The position numbers and the translations under genes were made by a program. The notes under the pieces were generated by a model. It saw only the letters and a list, made by a program, of their open reading frames with translations, was not told the DNA's origin and searched no databases. This document shows positions 1 to 9,294 of a DNA stretch of 36,743 bases, piece after piece. The first letter of the stretch is position 1, and each line of letters starts with the position of its first letter. The DNA is from Streptomyces atriruber (GTDB taxonomy: Bacteria > Actinomycetota > Actinomycetes > Streptomycetales > Streptomycetaceae), in the NCBI RefSeq assembly GCF_001418325.1, contig NZ_LIPN01000222.1, positions 1 to 36,743 of the forward strand, in the 5' to 3' direction.

Positions 1-57
1 GGACCGGGGAGCGGGCCGGTGGGCGGGCGGCCCTCGGTGCGGTTCCTGCGGGGCTGA
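1..57 (+). CDS. possible 3' end of an upstream gene
   Basis: The first 57 bases form an open frame ending in TGA at 55-57. The 18 visible residues are rich in Gly, Pro and Arg and show no motif. It could be the tail of a gene that starts before the window or chance open frame in GC-rich DNA. No function can be given. Confidence 0.25.
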   Translation, partial: GPGSGPVGGRPSVRFLRG

Positions 58-177
58 GCGGTGGGACCAGGCCAGACGCCTACGAATGGCCCTTAACACG
101 GGTCCGCCGACGCCCCTAGGTTCGCCGAAGGCCCCCAGGTGGCCCGTGAGGAACCGCAGGAAGGAAGGCCCGCAGCG

Positions 178-978
178 ATGCCAGAGACACCGGTCGTGCC
201 GACGACGTCACCGATAGCGGTGATCGCGCACCTGAGCGACACCCACATCGACACCGGGGCGGAGGACGGCGGCCGGAGCGTCGACCGCACCCGGGCCGTC
301 ATGGAGTACCTGAACGGCCTCCCGTACGACCTGGACGCCGTCATCGCCACCGGTGACATCGCCGACCACGCGGCCCCGGCCGAGTACGAGGCGGCCCGCG
401 AGCTCCTGACGACCCGGCACCCCCTGCTGACCTGCCCCGGCAACCACGACGAGCGCGCCGCGTTCCGCGAACACCTGCTGGGCGAACCACCGAGCACGGG
501 CCCGGTGAACACGGCACACGTCACGGACCGCTTCACCCTGGCCCTGTGCGACACGTCGGTGCCCGGCGAGGACCACGGACGGCTGGCGGACGAGACCCTG
601 GACTGGCTCTCCGGCCTCCTCGCCGACACCCCGCCCGCACGCCCGGTCCTGATCGGCTTCCACCACCCGCCGGTCCCGCTGCACACGCCCTACGTGGACG
701 GCATCCGTCAGGCCGACGAGCACCGCCTGGCCGACCTGACGGCACGCCACCCGAACGTCACGGCGTTCCTGGCCGGTCACGCCCACACCCCCGCGGCGAC
801 GGCCTTCGCGGGCCGCCCCCTCCTGGTGGCCCCGGGCGTGGTCTCCACGCTCCGCCTCCCCTGGGAAGACCGGGCCCACCCGTCCCACCACGTCCACCAC
901 GGCCTGCCCCCGGCCGTCGCCTTCCACGTCCTGGACGACACGGGCCGCCTGACGACGCACTACCGCCCCGTCCTCTGA
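178..978 (+). CDS. Calcineurin-like metallophosphoesterase, cyclic-nucleotide phosphodiesterase (CpdA/class III) type
   Basis: The 266-residue protein has the metallophosphoesterase metal-binding motifs in the usual order. These are DTH at 21-23, GDIAD near 62, GNHDE near 89, a histidine in FHHPP near 165 and GHAH near 205. The family uses two metal ions to hydrolyse phosphodiesters, and the closest functional type is the bacterial 3',5'-cAMP phosphodiesterase CpdA. The true substrate cannot be read from sequence. ATG at 178 is chosen because a GGAAGGAAGG stretch lies about 8 bases upstream; an in-frame GTG at 139 has no such site. There is no signal peptide, so the protein is probably cytoplasmic. 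It converges with the alpha/beta hydrolase gene, and the 29-base gap holds a repeated CGCGGTCAC unit that could fold into a weak terminator. Confidence 0.88.
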   Translation: MPETPVVPTTSPIAVIAHLSDTHIDTGAEDGGRSVDRTRAVMEYLNGLPYDLDAVIATGDIADHAAPAEYEAARELLTTRHPLLTCPGNHDERAAFREHLLGEPPSTGPVNTAHVTDRFTLALCDTSVPGEDHGRLADETLDWLSGLLADTPPARPVLIGFHHPPVPLHTPYVDGIRQADEHRLADLTARHPNVTAFLAGHAHTPAATAFAGRPLLVAPGVVSTLRLPWEDRAHPSHHVHHGLPPAVAFHVLDDTGRLTTHYRPVL

Positions 979-1007
979 GGACATCGCGGCCATCGCGGTC
1001 ACCGCGG

Positions 1008-2045
1008 TCACCGCGAGAGGGCGGAGAGGCTGAGCAGGAGATGCGCCGACTCGGGATGGTGGAAGTCGGAGTGCGCCCCGGCGGGCAGGAGCCGCCCCGC
1101 CCGCCCGCCGCGGAACCGCCACCCCGCGTCCACGTTGACGATGCGATGGTCGAGGACGTCCAGTGCGTACGGCTCCTCGACCGTGAGCAGGCGGGTGGAG
1201 TACTGCGGCACGGGCGCGGTGCCCACCCCCGAGTGGCCGATCCCGGGGGCCGCCTCCGCCCGCAGATGCCAGAAGCCGGTGGCGCGGTCCCAGCGCGAGT
1301 GGGTCAGGGTGAGCGGCCCGCGCAGGGGAGCGGCGTCCCGTCCGTCGCGCGCGAACAGCGCGGGGAACAGCTCGTCGAAGCTGTTGCGCGGCGCGGCCAT
1401 CTGGAAGACGAGGGCGCTGTCGACCGTGAAGGGCCGCAGCGGGTCCACGGCGTTGCTCCAGCCGAGCACCCGCGGCCCGCGGGGCGGGGCCGCGGCCCAC
1501 TGCACGGCCTCGCAGAGGAACCGGCCGCCGAAGGAGTGCCCGACCAGATGCAGGTACTGGCCGTGGCGGGTGGCCAGCACCGCGGGGTCGGCGGGATCGG
1601 CCCGCTTCGCGTCCAGGTAGCCGAGCAGGTGGCCGAGGACATGCGCGGCGTGCCCGGTGCCCGGCGCGCTCATCGCGTGGGCGCGGTCGCGGATGCGGCG
1701 GTACCCGGCCGGGGTCGGCAGGCTGGAGGACGGCCAGCAGACGACGACGCACCAGGGCCGGTATCCGCCGGACAGACCCGCGTACGCCTCCGGTCGGGCG
1801 GCGGCCAGCTCCTTGGCCTGCCGGAGCAGCCGGCCCGCGCTGCGGACGGCGCTGCCCGGCTCGGTCTGCCAGCCGTGCACGTAGACGTAGATGTCGGTCG
1901 CCCGGTCAGGGATGCGCAGCAGCCGGGCGAGGTGCTCGGCGAGCCGGTCCGGCCGGACGGGGGCGTCGGAACCGGGCGCGCACAGCCGTCCCTTCTCGTC
2001 GAGGCGGACGACGGTCGTGGAGACGGGGGCGCCCCCGCGGGCCAC
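1008..2045 (-). CDS. alpha/beta hydrolase (lipase/esterase-like), third gene of the STAND-CHAT operon
   Basis: About 345 residues. An oxyanion-type VYVHGW segment is followed by the nucleophile elbow GHSFGG, so the Ser of that motif is the likely nucleophile. A late histidine in SDFHHPE may complete the triad. No signal peptide is seen, so the enzyme probably acts inside the cell. GTG at 2045 is the first usable start; AGGAGG sits only 3 bases before it and the CHAT stop codon 14 bases before it, which suggests translational coupling. Being the last gene of an operon with a STAND sensor and a CHAT protease, it could be the effector or protease substrate (inference). No named family is recognised beyond the fold. 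Confidence 0.8.
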   Translation of the reverse strand: MARGGAPVSTTVVRLDEKGRLCAPGSDAPVRPDRLAEHLARLLRIPDRATDIYVYVHGWQTEPGSAVRSAGRLLRQAKELAAARPEAYAGLSGGYRPWCVVVCWPSSSLPTPAGYRRIRDRAHAMSAPGTGHAAHVLGHLLGYLDAKRADPADPAVLATRHGQYLHLVGHSFGGRFLCEAVQWAAAPPRGPRVLGWSNAVDPLRPFTVDSALVFQMAAPRNSFDELFPALFARDGRDAAPLRGPLTLTHSRWDRATGFWHLRAEAAPGIGHSGVGTAPVPQYSTRLLTVEEPYALDVLDHRIVNVDAGWRFRGGRAGRLLPAGAHSDFHHPESAHLLLSLSALSR

Positions 2046-2059
2046 GGACCTCCTGCCCC

Positions 2060-3343
2060 TCACAGAGCCGTCTCCAGCCTGCTGTCGATGCCGCAGTACA
2101 GCGAATAGGCCAGCGCCAGCGGATTGTGGAAGTCGTCGGCGTACTCGCGGGCGAGCGCCATCGCGATCTCCCCCGCCGTGCTGTCGCCGCCGAGATAGCG
2201 GTCGAGGAAGGCGAAGGCGTACTCGGAGGCGAAGAGCTGGGGTATCTCTATCTGCGGGCCGAGGACCCCGTCCGCCCCGAGGTTCACCAGGACCCCGCCG
2301 AGGTGCTTGAGTCCGGGCTCCGGTGCCGTCTGCCCGGTGTGGCAGGCGTTGAGCAGGACGAAGGGGTGGAAGACCGCGTCGGCGGAGCCCCGGTGCCGAC
2401 GGCGTTTGCGCATGACCAGGTCGGCGTCTATGGGCCGGTCGTCGGAGAGCCGGACCGCCAGATGGGGATGGGGCGAACCGTTCTCGACGAACGCGCCGTG
2501 GCACCAGAAGTACATGACGTCGTCGTTCAGCAGGGGAGCGGCGAGATCGTCGAGCAGGGTCTCCGACTCGGTGCGCACGGTGAGTTGGGAGCGCTCCTCC
2601 AGCAGCTTGCGGACGTCGGCGGCGCGGCCGACGTTGTCGAGCGTGGAGTCGGTGTTGAGGCTGGTCACGGGGAAGTGCTGGCCGACGGCGGAGGCGGGGG
2701 CGGCGGCCGGGTAGGCCGATGCGCCGGTCTGCTCGACCTGGTGCCGGTAGCCGAGGAAGCCGTGCCGCGGCTCGGCGTCGCCGGACAGTTCCACGGCGAG
2801 CATCGGCCAGGGCAGGTGCAGGTCCGAGTCGAAGGTGATGCGCAGCCCTTCCTCGCCCACGAGTACGTCCTTGAGGAAGGCCCGGAACGAGGAGATCTGC
2901 TCGTCCGTACCCGCGAGCAGCTCCTCCAGGAGGTGCTGCCCCTCGTCGGCGAGATCGTCCGTCAGCCGCTGGGAGGGCTTGGCGTGCGCGGACAGATCGA
3001 CCACGTCGCTGAAGGGGTGCCCGTCCAGCGGCATGCCGTCCGCGTCGCACGGCCGGTGGTGCACCAGCCGGTCGCGCCAGACCGTGCGCAGCCGCGCCGC
3101 CTTCTGCAGCATGTCGCCCGCCGTGACGGTGAGGTACGCGTGGGGTGTCCCGTTCTTCGGGGTGCGTTGCCCGGGGACGATGGCGGCGATGTGCAGGCGG
3201 TCGCCGTGCTGGCGGAGCATCACCACCAGGTCGAGGGGTTCCTTCGTGGGGGCCGGGCTCTGAGGACGACGCTGACGCGGCGGAAGCGCAGTGAAGTCGA
3301 GCGAGGGATTCTGGATGACGTCCGCCACGAGCTCTTTGGACAC
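2060..3343 (-). CDS. CHAT-domain caspase-like cysteine protease
   Basis: The 427-residue protein has a C-terminal CHAT domain (about residues 160-427). The catalytic dyad is visible as His282 in YFWCHGAF and Cys334 in LLNACHTGQ. The PWPML segment near 178-182 matches the usual entry into the CHAT fold. The N-terminal part (1-150) has no recognised domain. CHAT proteases are relatives of caspases and separase and in bacteria often act downstream of TPR or STAND sensors. The GTG start at 3343 lies 4 bases after the stop of the STAND-TPR gene, and its AGGAGG site is embedded in the last codons of that gene. The two products are therefore probably made in fixed proportion. The hydrolase gene follows after 14 bases. 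Substrate unknown. Confidence 0.88.
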   Translation of the reverse strand: MSKELVADVIQNPSLDFTALPPRQRRPQSPAPTKEPLDLVVMLRQHGDRLHIAAIVPGQRTPKNGTPHAYLTVTAGDMLQKAARLRTVWRDRLVHHRPCDADGMPLDGHPFSDVVDLSAHAKPSQRLTDDLADEGQHLLEELLAGTDEQISSFRAFLKDVLVGEEGLRITFDSDLHLPWPMLAVELSGDAEPRHGFLGYRHQVEQTGASAYPAAAPASAVGQHFPVTSLNTDSTLDNVGRAADVRKLLEERSQLTVRTESETLLDDLAAPLLNDDVMYFWCHGAFVENGSPHPHLAVRLSDDRPIDADLVMRKRRRHRGSADAVFHPFVLLNACHTGQTAPEPGLKHLGGVLVNLGADGVLGPQIEIPQLFASEYAFAFLDRYLGGDSTAGEIAMALAREYADDFHNPLALAYSLYCGIDSRLETAL

Positions 3344-3347
3344 CTGC

Positions 3348-6300
3348 TCAGTTCCTCCTGGGACCGTGGGCCTCACTGACAAGCGAAGGGGTGCCGGCCA
3401 CGACGTCGATGCCGGTCTCCACATCCTGGAGGACCACGCCGACATCGCGGTCGTACACGGTGAACCGCAGGCGGTGCGTGCCCGGTTCCGGCGCCGTGAA
3501 CGCGAAGACCGCGGGTGCGTCCCCGGCCGCGTACTCCGCGAGGGGCGGCTCGATCGTGGCGCCCGAGCGGGCCGCGGCGACCAGGAGGAGCGGGGGGAGC
3601 TCCGGTGCGTCGAGGGGAAGTTCGGGGGAGTCCAGGGGCAACTCCGGGGCGGAGGGCGTGCCGTGCTGCCCGGACTGCTCGATGCTGACCTCGATGCGCA
3701 CCGTCTCGCCCGCCCGCACCTCGTCGTCGAGGAGCCGCAGCCGCAGCGCCCACGTGGGCAGCAGCCCCGTCATGCGCCGACGGAGGTCGTGGGCCCGGGG
3801 GTGGTCGGGGCCGAGCAGCCGCTCCACGTCGGCGAGCAGCCGCGCGCCGTCGGCGGAGGCGCCCTGTACGTCGCCTGCCGCGGCTCGCGCGAAGACGGCT
3901 CCGGTGCGGCTGTCGAGGGTGGCCGGATGTGCTTCTCCGAGAGCCTGTTCCCGCCCGTGGGCGACCGCTTCGTACAGCGCCGCCGCACGATCGTGGTCCC
4001 CCGCGTCGCCGTACGCCTGGGCCAGCGCGTCGATGGCGGTGGGGTGAGTGCGGTCCTGGAGGCGGCTCCAGTACGTCGCCACGGTCGGCAGGGCGTCCCG
4101 GCCCCGCTCGTGGGCGGCGGCGACGCCCGCCGCGGTGTCCGGGTGGCCGAGGCCCAGGATCCGGGAGCGGTCGGCGATGACGGCCTCGAAGAGGTCGATC
4201 GCACGGCGGCTGTCACCGGCCCGCAGCCAGGCGTAGGCCAGACGGTCGCGACAGGCGAGGGTCTTCGCGTGGTCGGCCCCGAACACCCGGACGTGATCGT
4301 CGAGGAGCGCCTCGCACAGGGAGATCACGTGCTCGGCGGAACGGACCGGAATCGAGGCGAGGGCGAGGGCGCCGCGGCTGAACAGGGTTTCGCTGTGATC
4401 CGGTCCCTGGACGCGCGACCGGTCGGCGACGAGCTCCCGGTAGAGCCGTACGGCACGGGTGTGGTCGCCCGCGTCCCGGCAGGCGTAGGCGAGGTTGGCG
4501 CGGCTGGACAGGGTTCCGGGGTGGTCGGCGCCCTGGATGCGGGTGCGGTCGGCGACCAGCGCCTCCATCTCCCGCAGCGCCGCCGGGTGCTGCCCGGTCA
4601 CCTGCCACGCGTAGGCGAGGCCGTTGCGGCAGGACAACGTGTCGATGTGGTCCGTGCCCTGCACCCGGCTGATGTCCGAGAGCGCCGCCTCGTACAGGGG
4701 GAGGGCCCGCGAGTAGTACCCGGCCTGCCTGCAGCACCAGGCGAGCCACCGCCTGGTGCCGAGGGTGTCCGGATGGTCGGGGCCGAGCACCCTGGCCCGG
4801 TCCGCGGCCAGCACCTCGTACAGCGCGATCGCGGAATCGTGGTCGCCGGAGTAGCTGTGGATGTCGGCGAGGCTCTCGCGCCTGCTGAAGGTGATGGCGT
4901 GGTCCGGACCGTGCACCCGGATGCTGTCGGTGATGAGCTCTTCGTAGAGCCGTACGGCACGGGTGTGGTCGCCCGCGGCGTGACAGGCGTAGGCGAGGTT
5001 GGCGCGGCTGGTCAGGGTTCCGGGGTGGTCGGCGCCCTGGATGCGGGTGCGGTCGGCGACCAGCGCCGCCAAGTCCCGCAGCGCCGCCGGGTGCTGCTCC
5101 GCGAGTTGGCGTGCGAAGCCGAGTTCGGCGCGGCAGGCCAGGGTGTCGAGGTGGTCCGGGCCGCAGACGCGTACGGAGTCGTCGAGGAGCTTCTCGTACA
5201 GGGCGATCGCACGCCGGTGGTCCCCGGCCGCGCGGACGGCGTCGGCCAGGTCCCTGCGCGTGCCGAGCACGTTCTGGTGCTCCTGCCCGTGGATCCGGGC
5301 GCGGTCCGCGACGAGTTGTTCGTAGAGGGACACGGCGCGCTGGTGGTCACCCGCGCGCAGACTGATGTACGCGGCGTTGGACCGGCTGATCAGCGTGTCC
5401 GGGTGGGACGGGCCCTGGATGCGGGTGCGGTCCGCGACGAGTGCGTCGGTCTCCCGCCCGGCCTCGTGGTACAGCCTCTGGGCCAGCCAGGCGCCGCTCA
5501 GGAGCTCCCGGGTGAGGAGCGTGCTCGTGTGCTCCGGACCGATCACCCGCAGCTGATCGTCCCGCAGTTCTTCGTAGAGACGCACGCCCCGGGCGTACTG
5601 CCTGGCCACGCAGTAGGCACGGGCCAGCGCCCGGCGCCGGGTGAAGGCGGCGTGGTGGTCCGGGCCGTACAGCCGGACGGTGTCGGCGACGAGCTCTTCG
5701 CCGAGGCTGATGTCACGGGTGTGGTCGCCCGCGTCCCGGCAGGCGTAGGCGAGGTTGGCGCGGCTGGTCAGGGTTTCGGGGTGGTCGGCGCCCTGGATGC
5801 GGGTGTGGTCGGCGACCAGCGCCTCCATGTCCCGCACCGCCTCCGTGCGTCGACCGGCCAACTGGCGTGCGAAGCCGAGGTCGTTGCGGCAGGCCAGGGT
5901 GGCGAGGTGGTCCGGGCCGCAGACGCGTACGTAGTCGTCGAGGAGCTGCTCGTACAGGGCGATCGCACGGTGGTGGTCCCCGGCGGCCTGGACGGCGTCG
6001 GCCAGACTGCCGCGGGTGCCGAGCACGTCGAGGTGGTCCGCGCCCAGCACCGCGGTGCGCTCCGCGACCACCTCCCCGTGCAGTTCGGCGGCCCGGCGGT
6101 GGTCGCCCTCGACGTCCCAGGCCAGCGCGAGGAAGTAGCGGGTCGCGAGGACGTCCGGGTGGCGCGGGCCGTGCACGCGGACGCGGTCCTGGATGAGCTC
6201 CTCGTACAGCTCGATGGCCCGTTGGTACGCTCCCGCGTGGCGGCAGGAGAGGGCCAGCCAGGACCGGATGTTCAGCACGCCGAGGTGGTCGGGACCGTAC

Positions 6301-9143
6301 AGGCGGACGTAGTCCGCGAGCAGTTCCTCGAAACCGCGTACGGCGTCTGCCGTGTCGCCTGCGAGATCGTGGGAGTAGGCGAGGCTGATGCGGGTGTTCA
6401 GGGTGTCGGGGTGATCAGGTCCCTGGATGCGGGCGCGGTCCTCGGCGAGGGAGGCGAACTCCGCGACGGCGACGGTGTACTGCTGCGCCAGCCGCCGGAT
6501 GATCGCCAGCTGTTCGCGGCTGGACAGGGTGGCGGGGTGTCCCGCGCCCAACGACGCGGTGGAGTCCGCGACGACGGGCTCGCACCAGGCGAGCGCCCGC
6601 GCGTGGTCCCCGGCGGCGCGGTGGGCGTACGCCACGTTCTCCCGCGCCCTGAGCGTGGCCGGGTGCCGAGGACCCCGGGTCCGGGTGTGCCGCGACACCA
6701 GGGCCTGGAAGAGCCGGACGGCACGGGCGTGCTCCCCGGCCGCCGCGCAGGCGAAGGCGAGGCTGTCCCGGCAGTCCAGGGTCGCCGGGTGGGACGGGCC
6801 CTGGACGCGGACGCGGTCCGCCAGCACGGACTCGTAGAGGTCGATGGCGCGCCGGTGGTCGCCCATGGCCCGGCAGGCGAACGCCAGGTCCTCGCGGGCG
6901 TCGAACGTCGCGGGGTGGTCGGCGCCCTGGACACGCGAGCGGTCCGTGACGAGTTCGCTCAGCTCCCGTACGGCGGCGGCCGGGTCACCGGCGCTCTGGT
7001 GCGCGTACGCGAGATCGCCCCGGCTGTCGAAGGTGTCGGGGTGATCGCTCCCCTGCAGCCGCGTGCGGTCCTCCACGATGGCCGCGAAACCGTCCACGGC
7101 CGCGCGGTGGTCCCTGGCCACCCGCTGGGCGTGGGCCAGCCAGCCGCGGCTGGTCAGCGTGTCCGGGTGATCGGCTCCCAATACCCGGGTGCGGTCCGTG
7201 ATCGCCGCCTCGTACAGCGCTATGGCGCGCTGGTAGTCGCCTGCCGTGCGGCAGGCGTAGGCGAGGCTGTTGCGGCTGGTGAGCGTCGACGGGTCGTCGG
7301 CGCCGAAGAGCCGTGTCCGGTCGGCGACCACGGCCTCGTACTCCTGGACGGCGGCCTGGTGGGCACCGGCCATCTGGTGCGCGTAGGCGAGGCCGTCGCG
7401 GCTGCCGAGCGTGTCGCGGTGCTCCGGGCCGAGGGCACGGGCGCGGTCCGCGGCGACCGCCTCGAACTCCTGGACGGCCGACTGGTGGTCACCCGCCTTC
7501 CGCAGCGCGTGTGCGTACGTGTGGCGGCTGGCCAGCGTGGTCGGGTGATCGGGCCCGAACACACGGCCGCGGTCGGCGATCAGTTCGCGGCACAGCGCCA
7601 CGGCCCGATGCGGGTCGCCGTCCCTGCTCTGCGCGTCGGCGAGGGCGTCGCGGCTGTCGAGGGTGTCCGGGTGGTCGTTCCCGTGGAGCAGGACGTGCCC
7701 GTCGACCACGGCCTCCAGCAGGGGGACGGCGAGGACCTTCTGGTGGCGCTCGACCAGTTCCTGCGCCGCCCGCTCGTACAGCCGCACGGTTGCTTCTTCG
7801 GGCCGCACGCCGACGGGGCGGGTGGCGGCCAACGCCTGGATGTGGGGCAGCAGTTCCTGCCAGCGGGCCTGCACCTCCCGCTCGGCGCGCGGGCCGTCGG
7901 GCAGCGCACGGGCCATGACGGCCTCGGCCCACGCGCGGCCCGTCCGCGGAGCGGAACCGGCCGTCAGGGCGGAGGTGCGCAGCACGGTCTGCACGAGCCG
8001 GTGCACCGTGACGGTGTCCTCGGTGAGCGCGATCATGTTGTAGTCGGCGAGCAGCCGCAGGGCGGCGTCGATGCGGAGGTCCGGGATCGCGGAGAGCGCG
8101 TCGCGCGGCACGGCCTCGGGCGCGTACCAGGCCAGGGTGTGTAGCAGGGTGGCCGCCGACGGGTCGGTCCGGTCGACCACGCGCAGGGTGGCCCGCCAGA
8201 TGCGGGCGATCGTACGGGTGGCGTCGCCGGTCTCCGCGGTGGTGTCGAGCACCGTGGCGGGATCTTCCCTCAGGAGGGCGCGGTAGGCGGCGAAGGACGT
8301 ACCGGTCTGCCGCAGATAGGCGCCGGCCTGCGCCAGCGCCAAGGGTAAGTGCCCCAGCTCGACGGCGAGTTCGGCGGCCTGTCGCGCCTCTTCCGGGGTC
8401 GGCTCCCGGTGCGCCCGGTGGGGCTCCTGCTGGGCCAGGGCGAGTCCGCACAGCAGGTTCACCGACGACTCGGAGGCCAAGACGTCGAGGGGGAGCGGCC
8501 GGGCGCTGGTGTGCCAGCCGTCGGCGCGGCGGCTGGTCACGAGCTGGTGCCCGTGGCCGTGCAGCCGTCCGAGGTAGGGATTCAGATCGGCGGGCGCCTC
8601 GGCGTTGTCGAAGATCAGGAGCCAGCCGCTGTGCGCCTGCAGCCACAGCAGGGCCCATTCCGTCTGCTGCATCGGCAGGGCGGTGAGGGCCCAGCTCGGG
8701 TGGAGGAAGACGGCGAGGTCGGCGAGGGCGGCGTCCACCTGCTCGCGGCTGTCGGCGACGATCCACCAGATGACGGTGTAGTCATGACGGTGCGTCAGCG
8801 CGTACCGCAGGGCGAGCGCGGTCTTTCCGACGCCGCCGAGCCCGTGCAGGGTCTGCGGCTGGGTGATGACGCCTTCGCCCGCGCCGAGCGCCCGCCGGAT
8901 GCTCGCCAGGTCGTCGGAGCGGCCGACGAAGACCTCGGTGGCGCTCTGCGGCAGATTGTCCATCTCGACGGGCGGCGCGATCGAGAGGGCGGCGGCCACG
9001 GCGTTAGGCGGGACGCCGACGCGCTCCTCGGTGTGCGGGTTGCCGCTGACGTCGGTGGGTGCGTGCGTGCGGCGCAGCTCCAAGGCGTCCGATTCGGAGT
9101 GTTCGGTGGCTTCCGAACGGCGCAGCCGCTCCGACGTGATCAC
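3348..9143 (-). CDS. giant STAND (NB-ARC type) ATPase with about 30 C-terminal TPR repeats
   Basis: About 1,931 residues. Walker A is GLGGVGKT (101-108), Walker B is WLLIFDN (174-180), followed by a VTSRR sensor segment and a GHLPLAL motif typical of NB-ARC/AP-ATPases. A winged-helix-like region follows, then about 30 tandem 42-residue TPR units, and finally about 130 residues rich in beta-strands with a repeated Pro-Glu-Leu stretch. STAND ATPases are signal switches in which the repeat domain senses a ligand and nucleotide exchange drives assembly. The partner here is probably the CHAT protease encoded 4 bases downstream. GTG at 9143 is preferred because GGGAGG lies 5 bases upstream; an in-frame ATG at 9251 lacks a ribosome site. 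Six-repeat blocks are duplicated inside the array, evidence of recombination. Confidence 0.88.
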   Translation of the reverse strand: MITSERLRRSEATEHSESDALELRRTHAPTDVSGNPHTEERVGVPPNAVAAALSIAPPVEMDNLPQSATEVFVGRSDDLASIRRALGAGEGVITQPQTLHGLGGVGKTALALRYALTHRHDYTVIWWIVADSREQVDAALADLAVFLHPSWALTALPMQQTEWALLWLQAHSGWLLIFDNAEAPADLNPYLGRLHGHGHQLVTSRRADGWHTSARPLPLDVLASESSVNLLCGLALAQQEPHRAHREPTPEEARQAAELAVELGHLPLALAQAGAYLRQTGTSFAAYRALLREDPATVLDTTAETGDATRTIARIWRATLRVVDRTDPSAATLLHTLAWYAPEAVPRDALSAIPDLRIDAALRLLADYNMIALTEDTVTVHRLVQTVLRTSALTAGSAPRTGRAWAEAVMARALPDGPRAEREVQARWQELLPHIQALAATRPVGVRPEEATVRLYERAAQELVERHQKVLAVPLLEAVVDGHVLLHGNDHPDTLDSRDALADAQSRDGDPHRAVALCRELIADRGRVFGPDHPTTLASRHTYAHALRKAGDHQSAVQEFEAVAADRARALGPEHRDTLGSRDGLAYAHQMAGAHQAAVQEYEAVVADRTRLFGADDPSTLTSRNSLAYACRTAGDYQRAIALYEAAITDRTRVLGADHPDTLTSRGWLAHAQRVARDHRAAVDGFAAIVEDRTRLQGSDHPDTFDSRGDLAYAHQSAGDPAAAVRELSELVTDRSRVQGADHPATFDAREDLAFACRAMGDHRRAIDLYESVLADRVRVQGPSHPATLDCRDSLAFACAAAGEHARAVRLFQALVSRHTRTRGPRHPATLRARENVAYAHRAAGDHARALAWCEPVVADSTASLGAGHPATLSSREQLAIIRRLAQQYTVAVAEFASLAEDRARIQGPDHPDTLNTRISLAYSHDLAGDTADAVRGFEELLADYVRLYGPDHLGVLNIRSWLALSCRHAGAYQRAIELYEELIQDRVRVHGPRHPDVLATRYFLALAWDVEGDHRRAAELHGEVVAERTAVLGADHLDVLGTRGSLADAVQAAGDHHRAIALYEQLLDDYVRVCGPDHLATLACRNDLGFARQLAGRRTEAVRDMEALVADHTRIQGADHPETLTSRANLAYACRDAGDHTRDISLGEELVADTVRLYGPDHHAAFTRRRALARAYCVARQYARGVRLYEELRDDQLRVIGPEHTSTLLTRELLSGAWLAQRLYHEAGRETDALVADRTRIQGPSHPDTLISRSNAAYISLRAGDHQRAVSLYEQLVADRARIHGQEHQNVLGTRRDLADAVRAAGDHRRAIALYEKLLDDSVRVCGPDHLDTLACRAELGFARQLAEQHPAALRDLAALVADRTRIQGADHPGTLTSRANLAYACHAAGDHTRAVRLYEELITDSIRVHGPDHAITFSRRESLADIHSYSGDHDSAIALYEVLAADRARVLGPDHPDTLGTRRWLAWCCRQAGYYSRALPLYEAALSDISRVQGTDHIDTLSCRNGLAYAWQVTGQHPAALREMEALVADRTRIQGADHPGTLSSRANLAYACRDAGDHTRAVRLYRELVADRSRVQGPDHSETLFSRGALALASIPVRSAEHVISLCEALLDDHVRVFGADHAKTLACRDRLAYAWLRAGDSRRAIDLFEAVIADRSRILGLGHPDTAAGVAAAHERGRDALPTVATYWSRLQDRTHPTAIDALAQAYGDAGDHDRAAALYEAVAHGREQALGEAHPATLDSRTGAVFARAAAGDVQGASADGARLLADVERLLGPDHPRAHDLRRRMTGLLPTWALRLRLLDDEVRAGETVRIEVSIEQSGQHGTPSAPELPLDSPELPLDAPELPPLLLVAAARSGATIEPPLAEYAAGDAPAVFAFTAPEPGTHRLRFTVYDRDVGVVLQDVETGIDVVAGTPSLVSEAHGPRRN
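3780..7700 (-). repeat. coding TPR array, about 30 units of 126 bp (42 residues)
   Basis: Units carry a G-x-D-H-P-x-T-L-x-x-R-x-x-L-A-x-A core followed by G-D-H-x-R-A. Most are well diverged, but some blocks are near copies. Units around 4460-4570, 4965-5075 and 5718-5830 are nearly identical in DNA and lie about 504 and 756 bases apart, which is four and six units. This points to internal segmental duplication. Confidence 0.9.
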
Positions 9144-9294
9144 CTCGGCCTCCCGCCCGCGTTCGCGCCCGCACTCGCGTGGGGAGCGAATCCTGGGAGC
9201 CCCCCAACTGCCCTGCTCGGAATGGTAGTTCAGGGCGTGGTGCACTGTCATGCGGACGGGAGCGGACGGGGGCGGACGTCGTGCCGTCACGATG

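Noticed and set aside
3291..8144. Very long plus-strand open frame opposite the STAND-TPR gene
   Set aside because: It is the antisense shadow of the TPR array in GC-rich DNA; its Val/Gly-rich repeats mirror the TPR period and it has no ribosome site or domain.
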